DNA of 43,536 nucleotides from Lingula anatina (lineage: Eukaryota; Brachiopoda; Lingulata; Lingulida; Lingulidae). This document shows positions 11,611 to 22,763 of this stretch, in pieces. Under the pieces are notes generated by a model that did not search any database, was not told the origin of the DNA, and saw only the letters and a list, made by a program, of their open reading frames with translations. The DNA lies in assembly GCF_001039355.2 (NCBI RefSeq), contig NW_019773513.1:1864442-1907977 (forward strand). Direction: 5' to 3'. The translations under genes were made by a program, and so were the position numbers. Position 1 is the first letter of the stretch. Each line of letters opens with the position of its first letter.

Positions 11611-12239
11611 GATATACCGGTTAATTCAGGATCCTTATGTGCCGAGTCTGGTAGTTGGGTAGGCCTGATATAGTCGCAATTTTTTTTTACTTTTTCTGAA
11701 TCTCTGTTGACAGTTCCTTTCGATAAATATGGCTTTTTTAAAAATAAATCAATGAAATCCAAGGAAACGCGCTTGATACCAACTAGATTTACATGTATGT
11801 TATAGGTCTTATAATGCTGTGGAAAAAAATTTAAACTGCTTTTCAATATCTTCAAATCTTTTATATCTTCAAAACCCTATTAATGTGTATATGGTGGCAA
11901 AAAATAGTGTATCCTTTGAAAAAATGAAAGATGGCTGCCGTTTCCCATAGAATTTAATGGGCATCAACTACATAAATATATGCCTGTTGGAAACAGCGAT
12001 AGATACAATACGAGTCGCCGAGCTGTACGTGAAAATTACCCGTTTATTGTCTCGCCTGCGGCTCGACAATACACTTGTAATATTTCGTAGATTTTGGAGT
12101 GAGGAAAGTAGGTTTTTAGACCCGGTCGTAAACAGACTAAAGTAATAAATTAAACTAACATTGATAAAAATAGTACATGACTGGTGTGCTAGAAACGGGG
12201 TTGGATACTTTCACCCCATTTTCATAGATTTCCATAGAG

Positions 12240-12515
12240 TTAGGTCGATCTAAATGTTAATCTTTAGATCGATCTAAGGGTGTATTTCCAGAGATTTAGA
12301 TCGATCCAGGGATTAAAATATAGATCAACCTAACTCCCTGTGGGTTCACGCTAAATTGCAGTCAGACGAGCGCGCACCATAGTTAATTACCCCTTTACAG
12401 CTTTTAGTAGGCGGGACAGACGCTTAAGCCGGCTAAGCTGACAGTAATCTAGTGAGACTCCCCATAGGGATAGATCGATCTAAAATCTATGGAAATGGGG
12501 TCTAAATCTCTGGGA
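12240..12515. mobile_element. AGATCGATCT-bordered inverted-repeat element, copy 2
   Basis: This is the same family as 8660-8860, in the opposite orientation. It carries several perfect or near-perfect AGATCGATCT palindromes (12265, 12298, 12471), the core TAGTAGGCGGGACAGACGCT, and ends in GGAAATGGGGTCTAAA. Confidence 0.6.
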
Positions 12516-13383
12516 AAGCACCCTTTGTTAAGGCAAATGTATTCAATTTATTTGATAGATGCATTTTAAAGCTTATCGGTTTCCTTTCGAAGCACTGCAT
12601 GGCAAGGATATCAGGGGCCTGGATTTGCATCTTATTCAAGGTGTTCTTTGGCCAATTTTCTTTAATTTTCTTCTCAATATCAGATCTGAATAAAACTTGG
12701 CAGTTTTGAAGAAGGCGTGACCTGGTCTCAGTTCATACGATTTGATGACGTTAAATAATTATATTTTTAATATTGTCGAATTTAGGATTTACAATGTTAA
12801 TTTTTCAAGTCTTTTTCAAACCAGACATTTTACATACAGACAGTAAACATGATCCTTAGGAAAATCTAACTAAAAATTTGGCTATTAATATACTTGCGAA
12901 TTTCTTTTGCATTTAATGACTATATGTCACAGGCAAGATTGAAATTTCAGCGACATATGTAAAAACAGTTAACAAATGAATAACATATTTGGAATTTTCA
13001 TAGCTAATTGCAAACAAGAATGCGTTCAGGAGTAAACTTTCATGTAATACGCTATCCGGGCATCATTGTATATACTTTTTCATGCCTTATAGTGACACGA
13101 TATGTGAAAGTGGCATTATATATTTTTGATTCATATGGAAATCCGACCTACTTTAACGTCAACCACCTTGATTCTCGAACTATTACTTGGTGTGTAGACC
13201 TTTTTTGCGCTGTATAATGTTGTATTTTACCCGTACTTTATTTAAAGCTTTGTTTTGAAAACTGTACGTGATTACTGCAGATGTGAGGTTTATACATAAT
13301 ATACATAATATACATACCAACCCCCTCACCCCGGCTCTCTTCAGCCTGATTTCTTCAACGTAGAGAGTGTATGGTATTCTCAC

Positions 13384-13501
13384 CTGAGATACTGTTCACT
13401 GTGTCAACTTGTTCACTGTGACTCCATAAAAATATCACGATGACGAAGCCAAGCGGTATTAGGACTAGGGCACGTTTGACAAGGCGCAATAAAGAAATCA
13501 T
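13384..13501 (-). CDS. Alpha-1,3-fucosyltransferase A, exon 1 (membrane anchor)
   Basis: A 118-nt first coding exon from ATG to donor CAG|GTGAGA (39 codons plus one base). It encodes MISLLRLVKRALVLIPLGF then VIVIFLWSH, which is a short basic cytosolic tail and one signal-anchor helix as expected for a Golgi type II glycosyltransferase, plus a short stem. The single leftover G joins AT at 9965 to give aspartate, so the phase is right. Compared with the two exon 1 copies of gene B it lacks 48 nt (16 codons) of the stem, an in-frame deletion at a CAC microhomology. Confidence 0.82.
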
Positions 13502-14200
13502 TTTGAACTTCTGCCCTTCAACGAAGGCGAGTCAGCACCCAGCCCTTCTTCTCGCAATGAAGTGACCTCTGTTGGTGTACGTGTCAACGTTAAAGCTTTT
13601 GTGTATGTAAATGTCAAAGGCCCGGATCAAATCTAGTCCCATGCATAAAAAGCCCAGGCCCCATGTTTATTACTCCCTGGCTGGGCCCATTCTTTATGGT
13701 GTCTCTGGATTGTTAACAGCATAATGGGCAAGTTAAGTGTCCAAGTTGCCAATTTGTTTGTATGGCATGTGCAGGGGATGTCTTAGATCAAGGCACAAAT
13801 GAAGCCCATCTTTAATTTAACATATCTTTAGTAAATGTTACTAAATCAATCTACATGTCTTTTCTTTAAACATTAAACATCTTTAAAAGTATCATCCTCT
13901 GATGTATTTTACAAATCACAGGTAATGAAATACAAGTATATCTCATTTGCCGCACCTATAAGTATCATAATATGTACCTTGATCTAAGACAGCTCACAGC
14001 TCAGCTTTCACCCACTCGAACAGAACGAGTAATGGCTACCACTTCTTACATCTTTTCTGTTTGGTACAATATTGTAACAGGAAATCTAGATTTACGTTTG
14101 AATGTATGTGCTAACAATGTCGGAAGACAACATGTGGGGAAACGTCGGTACTTTCACTTTCGACAACTACTGTAGTCAGATCGATCTTTCTTTTTTCATG

Positions 14201-15335
14201 TAGACCTTCGCCCTTTATATTACACCAGCATTTCCCTCGTCTTCTGTTTTATGTGTTACATTTACAAAGGGAAGTGAGGGATATTTTTGTGCCGTCCACT
14301 TTGGCAAAATCTTGAATCCGCCATCGTTAACTGCCATTTTTGATGACAGTGCAAAGCTCTCAACATGGTATGACAACTCATAGAGGAACACGATGGGCGA
14401 CAAATATTAGATAATAAAAAATTTTTGACATCAATATACTTCTGTTATTGTAATAAACGTTTGTATATATTACCTGAGCTCCATCATTTTCGAATGTTTT
14501 AAGTTTTAATGTATCGGATATGCATGTATTGCTTTAGAGGAATCAAAATGTTTAAAAAATAACGAATCCCATATCTGGATACACAATGGAAGAACATATC
14601 ACTATATCGATCAAGGTACCGTGAAATGTGTTGCTTAAAACTCAGTTGAAATTTCGCCCGAAATTTCATAAAAATTCAAAGTACAGTATACATCGCGCTT
14701 TCCCATGCCCCACCCCTAAGTAGGTATACAGTGTAGGCAGTCAGCTTTACACATTTGCAAGTTTCTGTTTGACGGCTGATTTCAAGTAAAAGATAATTTG
14801 ATCCATTGGACATTTGCATTAAAATCTATATTCCCTCGAGGTTATGAAGAGGAGTACGACATGCATGTATCTCAACTGCCGCAATGGGTACTCCGCAGAC
14901 AAAGAGAAATTGAAGATATTTTAATCAAAATTGCGGCAGAGAAACTAATTATGTAATATGGCGCGAGGCACGTACAGTGTTGACGTTGAATTGGGATATT
15001 TCAGTTTAAAATGTATGTCTGAGTAAAACATGTTTTGTTTTCCAAAAAAACTTATGTCTCGTGCGAGATATGTGAATAGAGAAATATGAGGTCAGGTAAG
15101 TTAGAACCGACCAACCGGTTGCCCTGTTTTAGCACTGCTTTACTAGTAGTCTAGATGGTTGGTGCTATATATTGGCCAAATTGCTCAGAATGTGGAAAAA
15201 GAATGAAACTTAGCACAAATGTTCTTTGGACTATGCTGATCATTTTCAAGTAGGGTTATTCTGGAAACCAATTTTGCTAGAGGGTACCTCAGGAACAAAT
15301 TTTATTTTAAAAGATGACATAGTACTTATTATTGC
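14201..15335. other. Spacer between the two fucosyltransferase units, nothing recognised
   Basis: No exon, RNA gene or clear repeat is apparent. It lies upstream of gene A and downstream of gene B's 3' flank. Confidence 0.5.
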
Positions 15336-15728
15336 AGATTACTTGCAGAATTAAGGGAATGAGCGCTGCAGCTACCGTAGCAAACAAATTCGCCAAATAT
15401 GAACCTTACAGAGGATCCGAGGGCACTGATTTCTCGCCAAATAAACCATCTACTGGTCTTACGACAAATCTAGTACATACAATTTTATCCCAGGTTTTAT
15501 ATGAACAATTATAATAATTAGTTGTGACTTGAACAAGTGTTATAAATCAAACGCAACAGAGTTTCTATTAATGACAAAGTCATATCAAGATAACACGTTT
15601 CCATTAAGTGTTATATCTATCTGTTTGTGCCTTGGAGAGTCAACAACAAAAAGTTCAATACGTCTTTTTTTGCTCTTGCAGAGTCCACATGAAAAATCAG
15701 GTGCCTTCCAAGACAGTACAACAGTCAG

Positions 15729-15908
15729 ATGGACAACAAAAAAACCACAGTGACGGAGAAAACAGAGGTCACACAGGACAATAGTCTGAAAGATGCACCT
15801 GAAGACATTCGCAAGAAATACAGCGTGCAAGTCCTAGTGAGGCAATTTAAAGATAAAAAAGCGAAAATCAGTTTGCGTAATATAAGCACCCAAGTGACGC
15901 GTGGAAAG
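15729..15908 (+). CDS. Possible 5' coding exon or captured gene fragment, function unknown
   Basis: A frame opens at ATG 15729, downstream of an acceptor-like tttgctcttgcag (exon could start at 15682), and ends at GGAAAG|GTTTGT. It encodes about 60 residues, charged at the start (MDNKKTTVTEKTEV), then KKYSVQVLVRQFKDKKAKIS and LRNISTQVTRGK. The last part loosely resembles the strand before Walker A in ABCG half-transporters; this is a weak impression and no ATP-binding motif follows. Unit 1 holds a truncated copy (from about 8590) broken before the element at 8660. It ends 32 bp from the stop of the convergent FUT B gene. It is probably a gene relic, but could be real. Confidence 0.25.
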
Positions 15909-15939
15909 GTTTGTTAATTATTTGATCGCTCTCCGTGTG

Positions 15940-17009
15940 TTATATATCTGTTGGAGGGAGACAATGGTCTTTCCAGAAAAATGCATTTAATTCATCCCAG
16001 CTGTAAGATTTGGGCGGCTCCTTTTGAAAGTGCAGGCGTTCACAGAGGTGACAGAAAGCACGGTCTGGAAGCTGACGATACTCGTTCTTCCACTCAAGAT
16101 ATTTGACGTATTTTTCTGGATTCTTATCAAGCATGTGTAAATATTCAGCTAATTCTTTAGGTGAGTTGAAGTCATCGGTGTTGATATGCCATTCAGGACG
16201 GATTCCTGCTCGAGTGTAGTCTGTATTCCCGCGAGTAACGGCTACAATATCTATGTTCACGGTTTTATAAAACTTTTCGGTCACGTAATCTAGAGATATG
16301 CTATTTTCGAACGCTAGATAAAATTTGTAGTCTCTCGCTAAGAGGTCCAAACACGTGGTATCCCACCCCCAACTACCAGACCGTTGACATTTCAGGGGAC
16401 CACACGCTCCATATATATCCACTTCTATGTATTTCTGGAGTTCTTTTACAAAGTCCATGCGGCGTGAAGGTGTTTTGCAGTTGGACACCATCCATGCGAC
16501 CAGTTTCCTTTTCGATTTAGTAACACTAAGGTAATCTTTTTTGATAGGAGTGTCTCTCTTGGCTATCTCTGTGTACGGTAACAAGACGTCTGCATCTGCG
16601 CGGTAAACCATCGTCCAGTTGAAGAGTCCATCCCATGATTTGTCAAGCCGCCGGGAGTGGCAGGGGCTCTCCCCCTCCACCCAAACCCACCGCTGGCTAG
16701 GGTGACGGTACGTTGGACCTGTCTTTGGGGTGGATTGCCCATTTAGAAAAAATACCACGTCTGCTTGTTTCACCAAACTCCGGTCTTTTGTAAGTTTGCA
16801 CGCTTTCACTGGACAATGCCTCACCTCCATTAAGTCGTAGAACTTTGATTCAAGAGGATTCCAATTCCAGTCCCAGAATAACAGCGTTTTGTTCTTTAGT
16901 TTTGACAGTGTTAGTTCATCGTGTTTCTGTGGAAGGGTTTCTGGATGGATGGCTATCTGGGCCGGGGAGTGGAAACCAGTCTTTTGCCTGTTTGGACGCC
17001 TCGATAAAT
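15940..17009 (-). CDS. Alpha-1,3-fucosyltransferase B, exon 2 (catalytic domain)
   Basis: A 1,070-nt terminal exon, acceptor tttatttccag|, in phase 1 with either exon 1 copy. The predicted protein is 411 residues. It shows the same GT10 landmarks as gene A: RWVWVEGESP, FNWTMVYRADADVLLPY, YGACGPLKC, LAFENSISLDYVTEKFYK, and the C-terminal CHLC pair. Differences from gene A are scattered substitutions plus one extra codon (SRRLDKS against SQLDKS). Both catalytic exons are fully open, so both copies look under constraint. The role would be Golgi fucosylation of glycoprotein or glycolipid acceptors from GDP-fucose. An ATG at 17031 lies in intron sequence just upstream of the acceptor; translation is expected to start in exon 1 instead. 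Confidence 0.92.
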
Positions 17010-18661
17010 CTGGAAATAAAATTGTACACATGAGTACTTATTAAGTTTTAGATAAAGCATGCTGGGTTGTTTGACGGAATTGACCGATGTACTTCAACTG
17101 TCTGACCTCGGGTTGGTCCTGGGTGACGTCATGATGATATACAAATAAAGATAAAAAATGCTGGGACGAAATTGACCAATACTTGAACCGTTCTACAATA
17201 GACTCGGCCGTGCTGAATTCGACATACAAGCACGTCCACGGTCTCTTGCACTCCCGTTACTCACTAGCTAATAAGGGCCCAGTATCTGCATAACAGGTTC
17301 TAGCGCCCGCCACGCCCTACACTCATAATATTTCGCGTACAGCCTGGCGACTCGTATTGTATCTACCACATAGCGATGATCTGTCAGACCTCTGCGGGTC
17401 CATGGTTCAAGTGGAAAGAACGGCACAGAACAGTGACCAGAGGAGAGTTTTTTTGCGAGGGGGCCACGGCGGGTCGGCATCGACTCAGCCGTTCTTGATG
17501 ATTGGTGATTATTCTCAACATATCAGATATAGGTCCTTTTGAAGAAAACAAAAAAGTGTGAAATGAAGTGAAAGATATAGTCGCAATTTCTACTTTTTCT
17601 GAGTCTCTGTTGACAGAAAGTGATAAATCTGGATTTTTTAAATAAATCAATGAAATCCAAGGAAACGCACTTGATACCAACTAGATTTATATTAAAGGTC
17701 TAATAACACTGTGGAAAACAATGTGAATAAGATTTTATCTGATAATGAACGCTGTTTCCCCCAGGCATATATTTATGTACTTGAGACCCATAAAATTCTA
17801 TGGGAAATGGCAGCCATCTTTCATAGAGGGCAAACGGTGTCCTTTGGTACGGTTTAGAACTATGATTAAGCTAGTCAAAATTCTAATTCCAAGAGGGAAA
17901 TATTGGTGGGATATATTTTTCAGAAACCGAAGGGGGTGTCAGGATTTGATGACGTTAAATGAAAAATTAAAAATATATATTTTTAGTATTGTCGTATTTA
18001 GGATTTACACTGAATGTTAATTTTTCAAGCCTTTTTCAAACCAGACATTTTACATACAGACAGTAAACATGATCCTTAGGAAAATCAATGGGGTTCAAAA
18101 CTGTGGCCTCTGTCGTGACACGAAAAATTTGGCTATAATTATACTTGCGAATTTCTTTTGCATGTAATGACTATATGTCACAGGCAAGATTGAAATTTCG
18201 GCCATATATGTAAAAACAGTTAACAAATGCATCACATAGTTGGAATTTCCATAGCCAATTGCAAACAAGAATGCGTTCAGGATTCACTTTTCATGACGGT
18301 ATCCGGGCGTCATTGTATATACTTTTTTATGTCTGATAGTGACACAATAAGTGAACGTGACATACATGTAATACCTTTACAATTATATATATTTGATTCC
18401 TATGGAAATCCGGCCTACTTTAACGTCAACCACCTTGATTGTGTCCCGAACTATAACTTGGTGTGTAGACCTTTTTTGCGCTGTATAATGTTGTATTTTA
18501 CCCGTACTTTATTTAAAGCTTTGTTTTGAAATTTGAAAACTGTACGTGATTACTGCAAATGTGAGGTTTATACATAATATACATAATATACATACCAACC
18601 CCCTCCCCCCGGCTCTCTTCAGCCTGATTTCTTCAGCGTAGAGTGTGCATGGTATTCTCAC
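17010..18661 (-). other. Intron of fucosyltransferase B
   Basis: A GT...AG intron of about 1.65 kb. Segments 17320-17380 and 17755-17830 match intron A only after reverse-complementing (12000-12045 and 11924-11990), whereas 17579-17710 and 17940-18660 match directly. Confidence 0.7.
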
Positions 18662-18827
18662 CTGAGATACTGTTCACTGTATCAACTGGTTCACTGTGTC
18701 TGACATTTTCCCGTTTTAAAACTGCACCGTTTTCTTTACTCCCGTGACTCCATAGAAATATCAAGATGACGAAGCCAAGCGGTATTAGGATCAGGGCACG
18801 TTTGACAAGGCGCGATAAAGAAAGCAT
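18662..18827 (-). CDS. Fucosyltransferase B, first exon, proximal copy
   Basis: A 166-nt exon from ATG to donor CAG|GTGAGA (55 codons plus one base). It encodes MLSLSRLVKRALILIPLGF followed by VILIFLWSHGSKENGAV and a polar stem. The layout is basic tail, signal-anchor helix, stem. The phase fits exon 2 at 17009. A nearly identical exon with its own ATG and donor lies 302 bp upstream (18964-19129). Either may act as the first exon; a transcript starting upstream of both would skip one of them. Confidence 0.8.
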
Positions 18828-18963
18828 TTTGAACTTCTGCCCTTCAACGAAGGCGAGTCACCACCCAAGTTTAAAACTTATTACATAATATGCATACCAC
18901 CCCCCTCCCCCCGGCTCTCTTCAGCCTGATTTCTTCAACGTAGAATGTGCATCGTATTCTCAC

Positions 18964-19129
18964 CTGAGATACTGTTCACTGTGTCAACTGGTTCACTGTG
19001 TCTGACATTTTCCCGTTTTAAAACTGCACCGTTTTCTTTACTCCCGTGACTCCATAGAAATATCAAGATGACGAAGCCAAGCGGTATTAGGACCAGGGCA
19101 CGTTTGACAAGGCGCGATAAAGAAAACAT
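18964..19129 (-). CDS. Fucosyltransferase B, first exon, distal copy
   Basis: A tandem copy of the exon at 18662-18827, with the same length (166 nt), donor and phase. The peptide differs at few sites (MFSL for MLSL, ALVL for ALIL). The duplicated block includes the 3' intron edge with its C-run and the 5' flank AACTTCTGCCCTTCAACGAA. Retention of an open frame and donor in both copies suggests a recent duplication or that both are used as alternative first exons. Confidence 0.75.
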
Positions 19130-21208
19130 TTTGAACTTCTGCCCTTCAACGAAGGCGAGTCACCACCCAGCCCTTCCTCCGCAATGAAGCGACCTCTATT
19201 GGTGTACGTGTCAACGTTAAAGCTTTTGTGTATGTAAATTTTGCTGTAGCCGTGCATGTCTCTTTCTACAAAAAATGCACGTAGAAATATGACACAATAG
19301 GAGCCCCGAGCGAGGACCATTGTAACGAGTTTGTTGACAGAGTAAGAATAACATCAGTTTATTAACGTCCCAGTAGATCTGTATTACTCGAGAATTGTGT
19401 TGTGTATTTTACCTGCATCGATCGCGGTGTAGAAAATAACATTCACACATGTGCAATTCCGTATAATGGCTTGTTCAGTGATTTGTGAACATTTCAGTTT
19501 TGGTGGCGTTTTGATTAGTTTCTTGAGATATACCTGTAGGAATCCAAGGAGAGACCCAAAGAAGGATCCGTATTGGGTGGATAGGGAGTGGGTGGTTTTG
19601 GGCGGGGAGGGGAGCTCAGAGCAGACATATGCTCCCATTAGCCCTCGAAGGTTCTCCCGTCTGACCCCCCGACAAAACAGTATAATGAAAGAAACATTTT
19701 AAGGGCTTCAGAGCATTTGTCCTCAAAGATGCCCGAGAGAGAGAGAGAGAGAGTGGATGATGATAGGGACCTCCAAAGATGCATTTGAAGTCACAGGTTC
19801 GCCACAAAACCCGACCAAATGCCACCATACAGTTTCCATTAACATAACTTAAAGAAATACCAAGCGGCATTGTCTCATATTAAAAAAGACATTTGAGCGA
19901 TTTTTTTTTTTTTTTNAAATACTGCGACCTGATCTGTACTTTAAATATGTCGGCACTTAGTCCTTTTAATCTGTTCAAGCCCAACTACTTCTCTTTCTTT
20001 ACTTCACTTCTCTCGCCAGTCGTGTCTGTCATCCATGGTCATTTTCCTGGTTTTCTCGGTTAGGTTTTACTGCAATGCACCCTACGACACAACATTAGCA
20101 ATTCGCCATTGCGTTGCTCTATCTCAAATTACATGACAACGCCAAATTTTACTCAATGCAATCCTATAACATAGACTTGTGCACAACCGCGAGAGAAGTT
20201 TCAATGGCAGATTTTAACCCCACCTCTCGTGAAATCTCGCTCCAATCCAGGACTCGTTTGACGTCATCTGCTGCGCAGATGTTCAAAAAAAGCTATCTCG
20301 GATGTTCCCTATTACTAGTGAATAAATAATCAGACTTCTAGTTACAGTGTATAAGATTTTTTAAAATCCTTAATATAAAAAGAACGGAGTCACAGCTCAG
20401 CTTTCATGCACTTGCACAGAACGAATAATGGCTACCACTTCTTACATCTTTTCTATTTGGTACAACATTGTTACGGGAAATCTAGTTCTACGTTTTAATA
20501 TATGTGCTATTTAAACAATGTCGGAAGATAACATGTTGGGAAACGTGGGTACTTTCACTTTCGACAACTACTGTAGTCACCTCGATCTTTCTATTTTCAT
20601 GTAAGGTCTGCGCGTTGTTATGAGATCACCGAATGAGTTTAAAACAGTTGAGAAAGTGTAATTGTATTTTTCCTTATTTCGTTAAAGTTTTTCCAGATCC
20701 ATACACATTACAGACGCGTGTCTTCACAGCACTTCTGGTGGTAAAGCAAAAAAAAAAAAAAAAAAGTCCGCTGTTAACTATGTCAGTGATGGAAACATTT
20801 TTAATAACAAAGAATAAAGAAATATATAATTTTGCTCAAGTGTTAATAGAAATACATTTATTTAATACCACTACGTGAATTTTCAGTAGGTATGATGAAT
20901 GAGGTACTGACTGTAACTAAAACCTGAAAACATTTAATTTCCTATATATTACCTGTTGGCAAATCAAAATTATGAACCCATTTTATGTGGTGACCATCTT
21001 TTATTTGAGTCATCTGTCTTTAAATATACAATTTTAATTGAAAATAAAGAATTCGGTTTATTCGAATCCATCAATACATGTAAAATATTGATAAATATTT
21101 TCAAACTTAGGTATTTATATATTAACAAAATTATTGAAAATGTATAATGGCCGAAAAATGAAAAGGCCTTAATTTTTGTGGCCAGTGCAAATTTTGATAA
21201 TATTTAAT
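19130..21208. other. 5' flank of FUT B, a gap and unannotated sequence
   Basis: About 19130-19240 matches the 5' flank of FUT A. A short GA run lies at 19737-19755. An n follows a T-run at 19916, with no repeated sequence across it. The block at 20393-20605 ends the duplication unit. The rest is AT-rich with no recognised gene. Confidence 0.5.
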
Positions 21209-21379
21209 CAGGGGCAGATTCAAAGATATTTTCTGACAGGCTTCCACATCATCTAAATTGATCCACCTTCCATTTTTGACCGTCTTCCGACAAAAAAAAA
21301 GAATAGATACCCGTCATTGTAAACTTGAAAATCTGACCGTCTTCCGGAAGACCCAGAAGACGGCCTAAATCCGCCCCTG
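21209..21379. mobile_element. hAT-like MITE
   Basis: The left end begins CAGGGGCAGATTCAAAG and the right end is CCTAAATCCGCCCCTG, the inverted form of CAGGGGCGGATTTAGG, a terminus common in hAT transposons. It is 171 bp long and non-coding. The eight-base flanks do not match clearly. A shortened relative with the same GTCTTCTGGGTCTTCCGG block lies at 42683-42731. Confidence 0.6.
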
Positions 21380-21986
21380 TTAATTGTATAGTAACTTTGA
21401 AATCATTTTTTTTTTTTTTTGCATTTACACACTGGTAGGACAAATGAATACAGTGGCGGCCATCTTGGATTTTGTGTGTTTCCGGTCCAAACGGACACCT
21501 TTTGGAGCCGGAAACAAACATAATTGAAAAATTCGTGTTATTAACTATAAGGATCAATCATGAAACCTTTTGCTAGCGGGGGAGCAACCAACGTCAGTAA
21601 TTACCTTTTTCATTTTGGTCAATACACTAAACTAGTCAAAATATTTGAACTGACACGGGTTACTTAGATGGCACAGTGTATGAAGATGCAAAGGCGAATT
21701 ATCTTCTTGTCCACTTTTTTTGACAATTCCCTCTTAATGTAGCCTCTAAAAACGGGGCAATCTTGTCAGAAGAATAAATTCCAAATTTTACCAAAAGATT
21801 TACGAGCTTTTTGTCATTGGCTCATATTGCAGTTGGACACGGCTACGTGTCATTCACGTGCCCCTCGCCTACTGGTATTTTACCACCATAAATGGTCAAA
21901 ATAACATTAAAAGGATAAACATGACATTGCTTCGAAGCCTGCTCGGACTGTGCATTTATACAATATATGCATAGACTGTATATGCT

Positions 21987-22763
21987 CTATATAATTCGGT
22001 CGCCTGTTATGAGAGGAGCTTGAAGCTCTGGCTGATTACTTTGGAAATGTGGCATTATTTTCTTATGTGTATACAACCAATAGAGAGAGAGCAACAGTGT
22101 GGTGCCTATAGGGGCAAATAGAGAAAAGTAACTGTGAGTGTTCCAGACAAGACCAGCGGCGTAAAACAATAATATGCCTGTCAGGAAAATAAGGGTTGGC
22201 CAGCGAAGAAACTGTTTAACTCTTTGAATCCTAGATTCGGAGAGCCGCGGGCAGCCTGATGGGAGGCAACGTCCGTGATGCTGAAGAGGAATTGTTTCTG
22301 GAAGAAGTTCATCGTCTGCCATAATGTTGTCTGTATGCTCTTCCTCGAAATCGACGCTTGGAGTTTCTTCAAATTGGCTGCCCGAAATATCAGCACTTGG
22401 CGTATCCGGAACATCTCTATGCCCTCTTTCTCGAATACCATTATTTTTGTCGTTCCAAGATTGCTTATCTTGAATATGGTCAATTACAGCATTATTTTGG
22501 CGCTCCTCACAAAACGTCTCAGCATCATCTTGAGCAGCGTTGCAATTGGAATATTTGCCATTGGTTTTTTTCTTCTTGTACCACGCTACCTGAACTCCGT
22601 TGAAACAACCAAGCGTGCTGGAGAAGTAGGACATGATGACATACTGTAATGGCATGACGAGCCCGTACGTAGACAGGAAATCACAGATCTTCCCGATGAC
22701 AGCCAGCGTAACAGAGGCTGTGGACTGCCCGCTAGTAGACCCCAGCTTCATGTTTAACATCAC
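21987..22763 (-). CDS. PQ-loop repeat membrane protein, exon 2
   Basis: A terminal exon of 258 codons plus stop, acceptor ttttcag|, joined in phase 0 to exon 1. It completes the second PQ motif (SFPQ in exon 1, VMLNMKLGSTSGQ here) and encodes helices 6 and 7 (about residues 20-65 of the exon). A polar acidic segment of about 115 residues follows, then two further hydrophobic helices (FLRWPTLIFLTGILLFYAAG and a second starting YFSLFAPIGTT). The tail is QAPLITGDRII. The PQ-loop (SLC66/cystinosin-like) family moves amino acids or related solutes across lysosomal and other membranes. The substrate is not inferable. The acidic loop plus extra helix pair is unlike the compact seven-helix members I know. 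Confidence 0.82.
   Translation of the reverse strand: MMLNMKLGSTSGQSTASVTLAVIGKICDFLSTYGLVMPLQYVIMSYFSSTLGCFNGVQVAWYKKKKTNGKYSNCNAAQDDAETFCEERQNNAVIDHIQDKQSWNDKNNGIRERGHRDVPDTPSADISGSQFEETPSVDFEEEHTDNIMADDELLPETIPLQHHGRCLPSGCPRLSESRIQRVKQFLRWPTLIFLTGILLFYAAGLVWNTHSYFSLFAPIGTTLLLSLYWLYTHKKIMPHFQSNQPELQAPLITGDRII

Larger units (their letters stand above)
9966..13383 (-). other. Intron of fucosyltransferase A
   Basis: A GT...AG intron of about 3.4 kb, twice the length of its counterpart in gene B (17010-18661). The extra length includes the foldback element at 11452-11610, the AGATCGATCT element at 12240-12515 and unshared sequence at about 10000-11450. I see no internal exon. The plus-strand frame 10199-10513 has no recognisable motif. 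Confidence 0.75.
8265..14200. repeat. Segmental duplication unit 1 (fucosyltransferase A unit)
   Basis: From TTGCAGATAACTTGCAGAAT onward this unit parallels 15336-20605. Shared parts, in the same order, are the 3' flank, FUT exon 2, parts of the intron (for example 11669-11830 and 12720-13380), exon 1 and its flank, and the block with AATGGCTACCACTTCTTACA (14030 here, 20427 in the other unit). Large insertions, deletions and inverted pieces distinguish the introns. Confidence 0.85.
15336..20605. repeat. Segmental duplication unit 2 (fucosyltransferase B unit)
   Basis: Counterpart of 8265-14200, starting at TTGCAGATTACTTGCAGAAT. It keeps an apparently intact version of the 3' flank (with the open frame at 15729) and a shorter FUT intron, and it has a duplicated first exon. 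Confidence 0.85.

Noticed and set aside
17010-17031. Methionine just upstream of FUT B exon 2 as the translation start
   Set aside because: It lies in intron sequence before a clear ttatttccag acceptor, and it would give a protein without a membrane anchor; exon 1 copies in matching phase exist.
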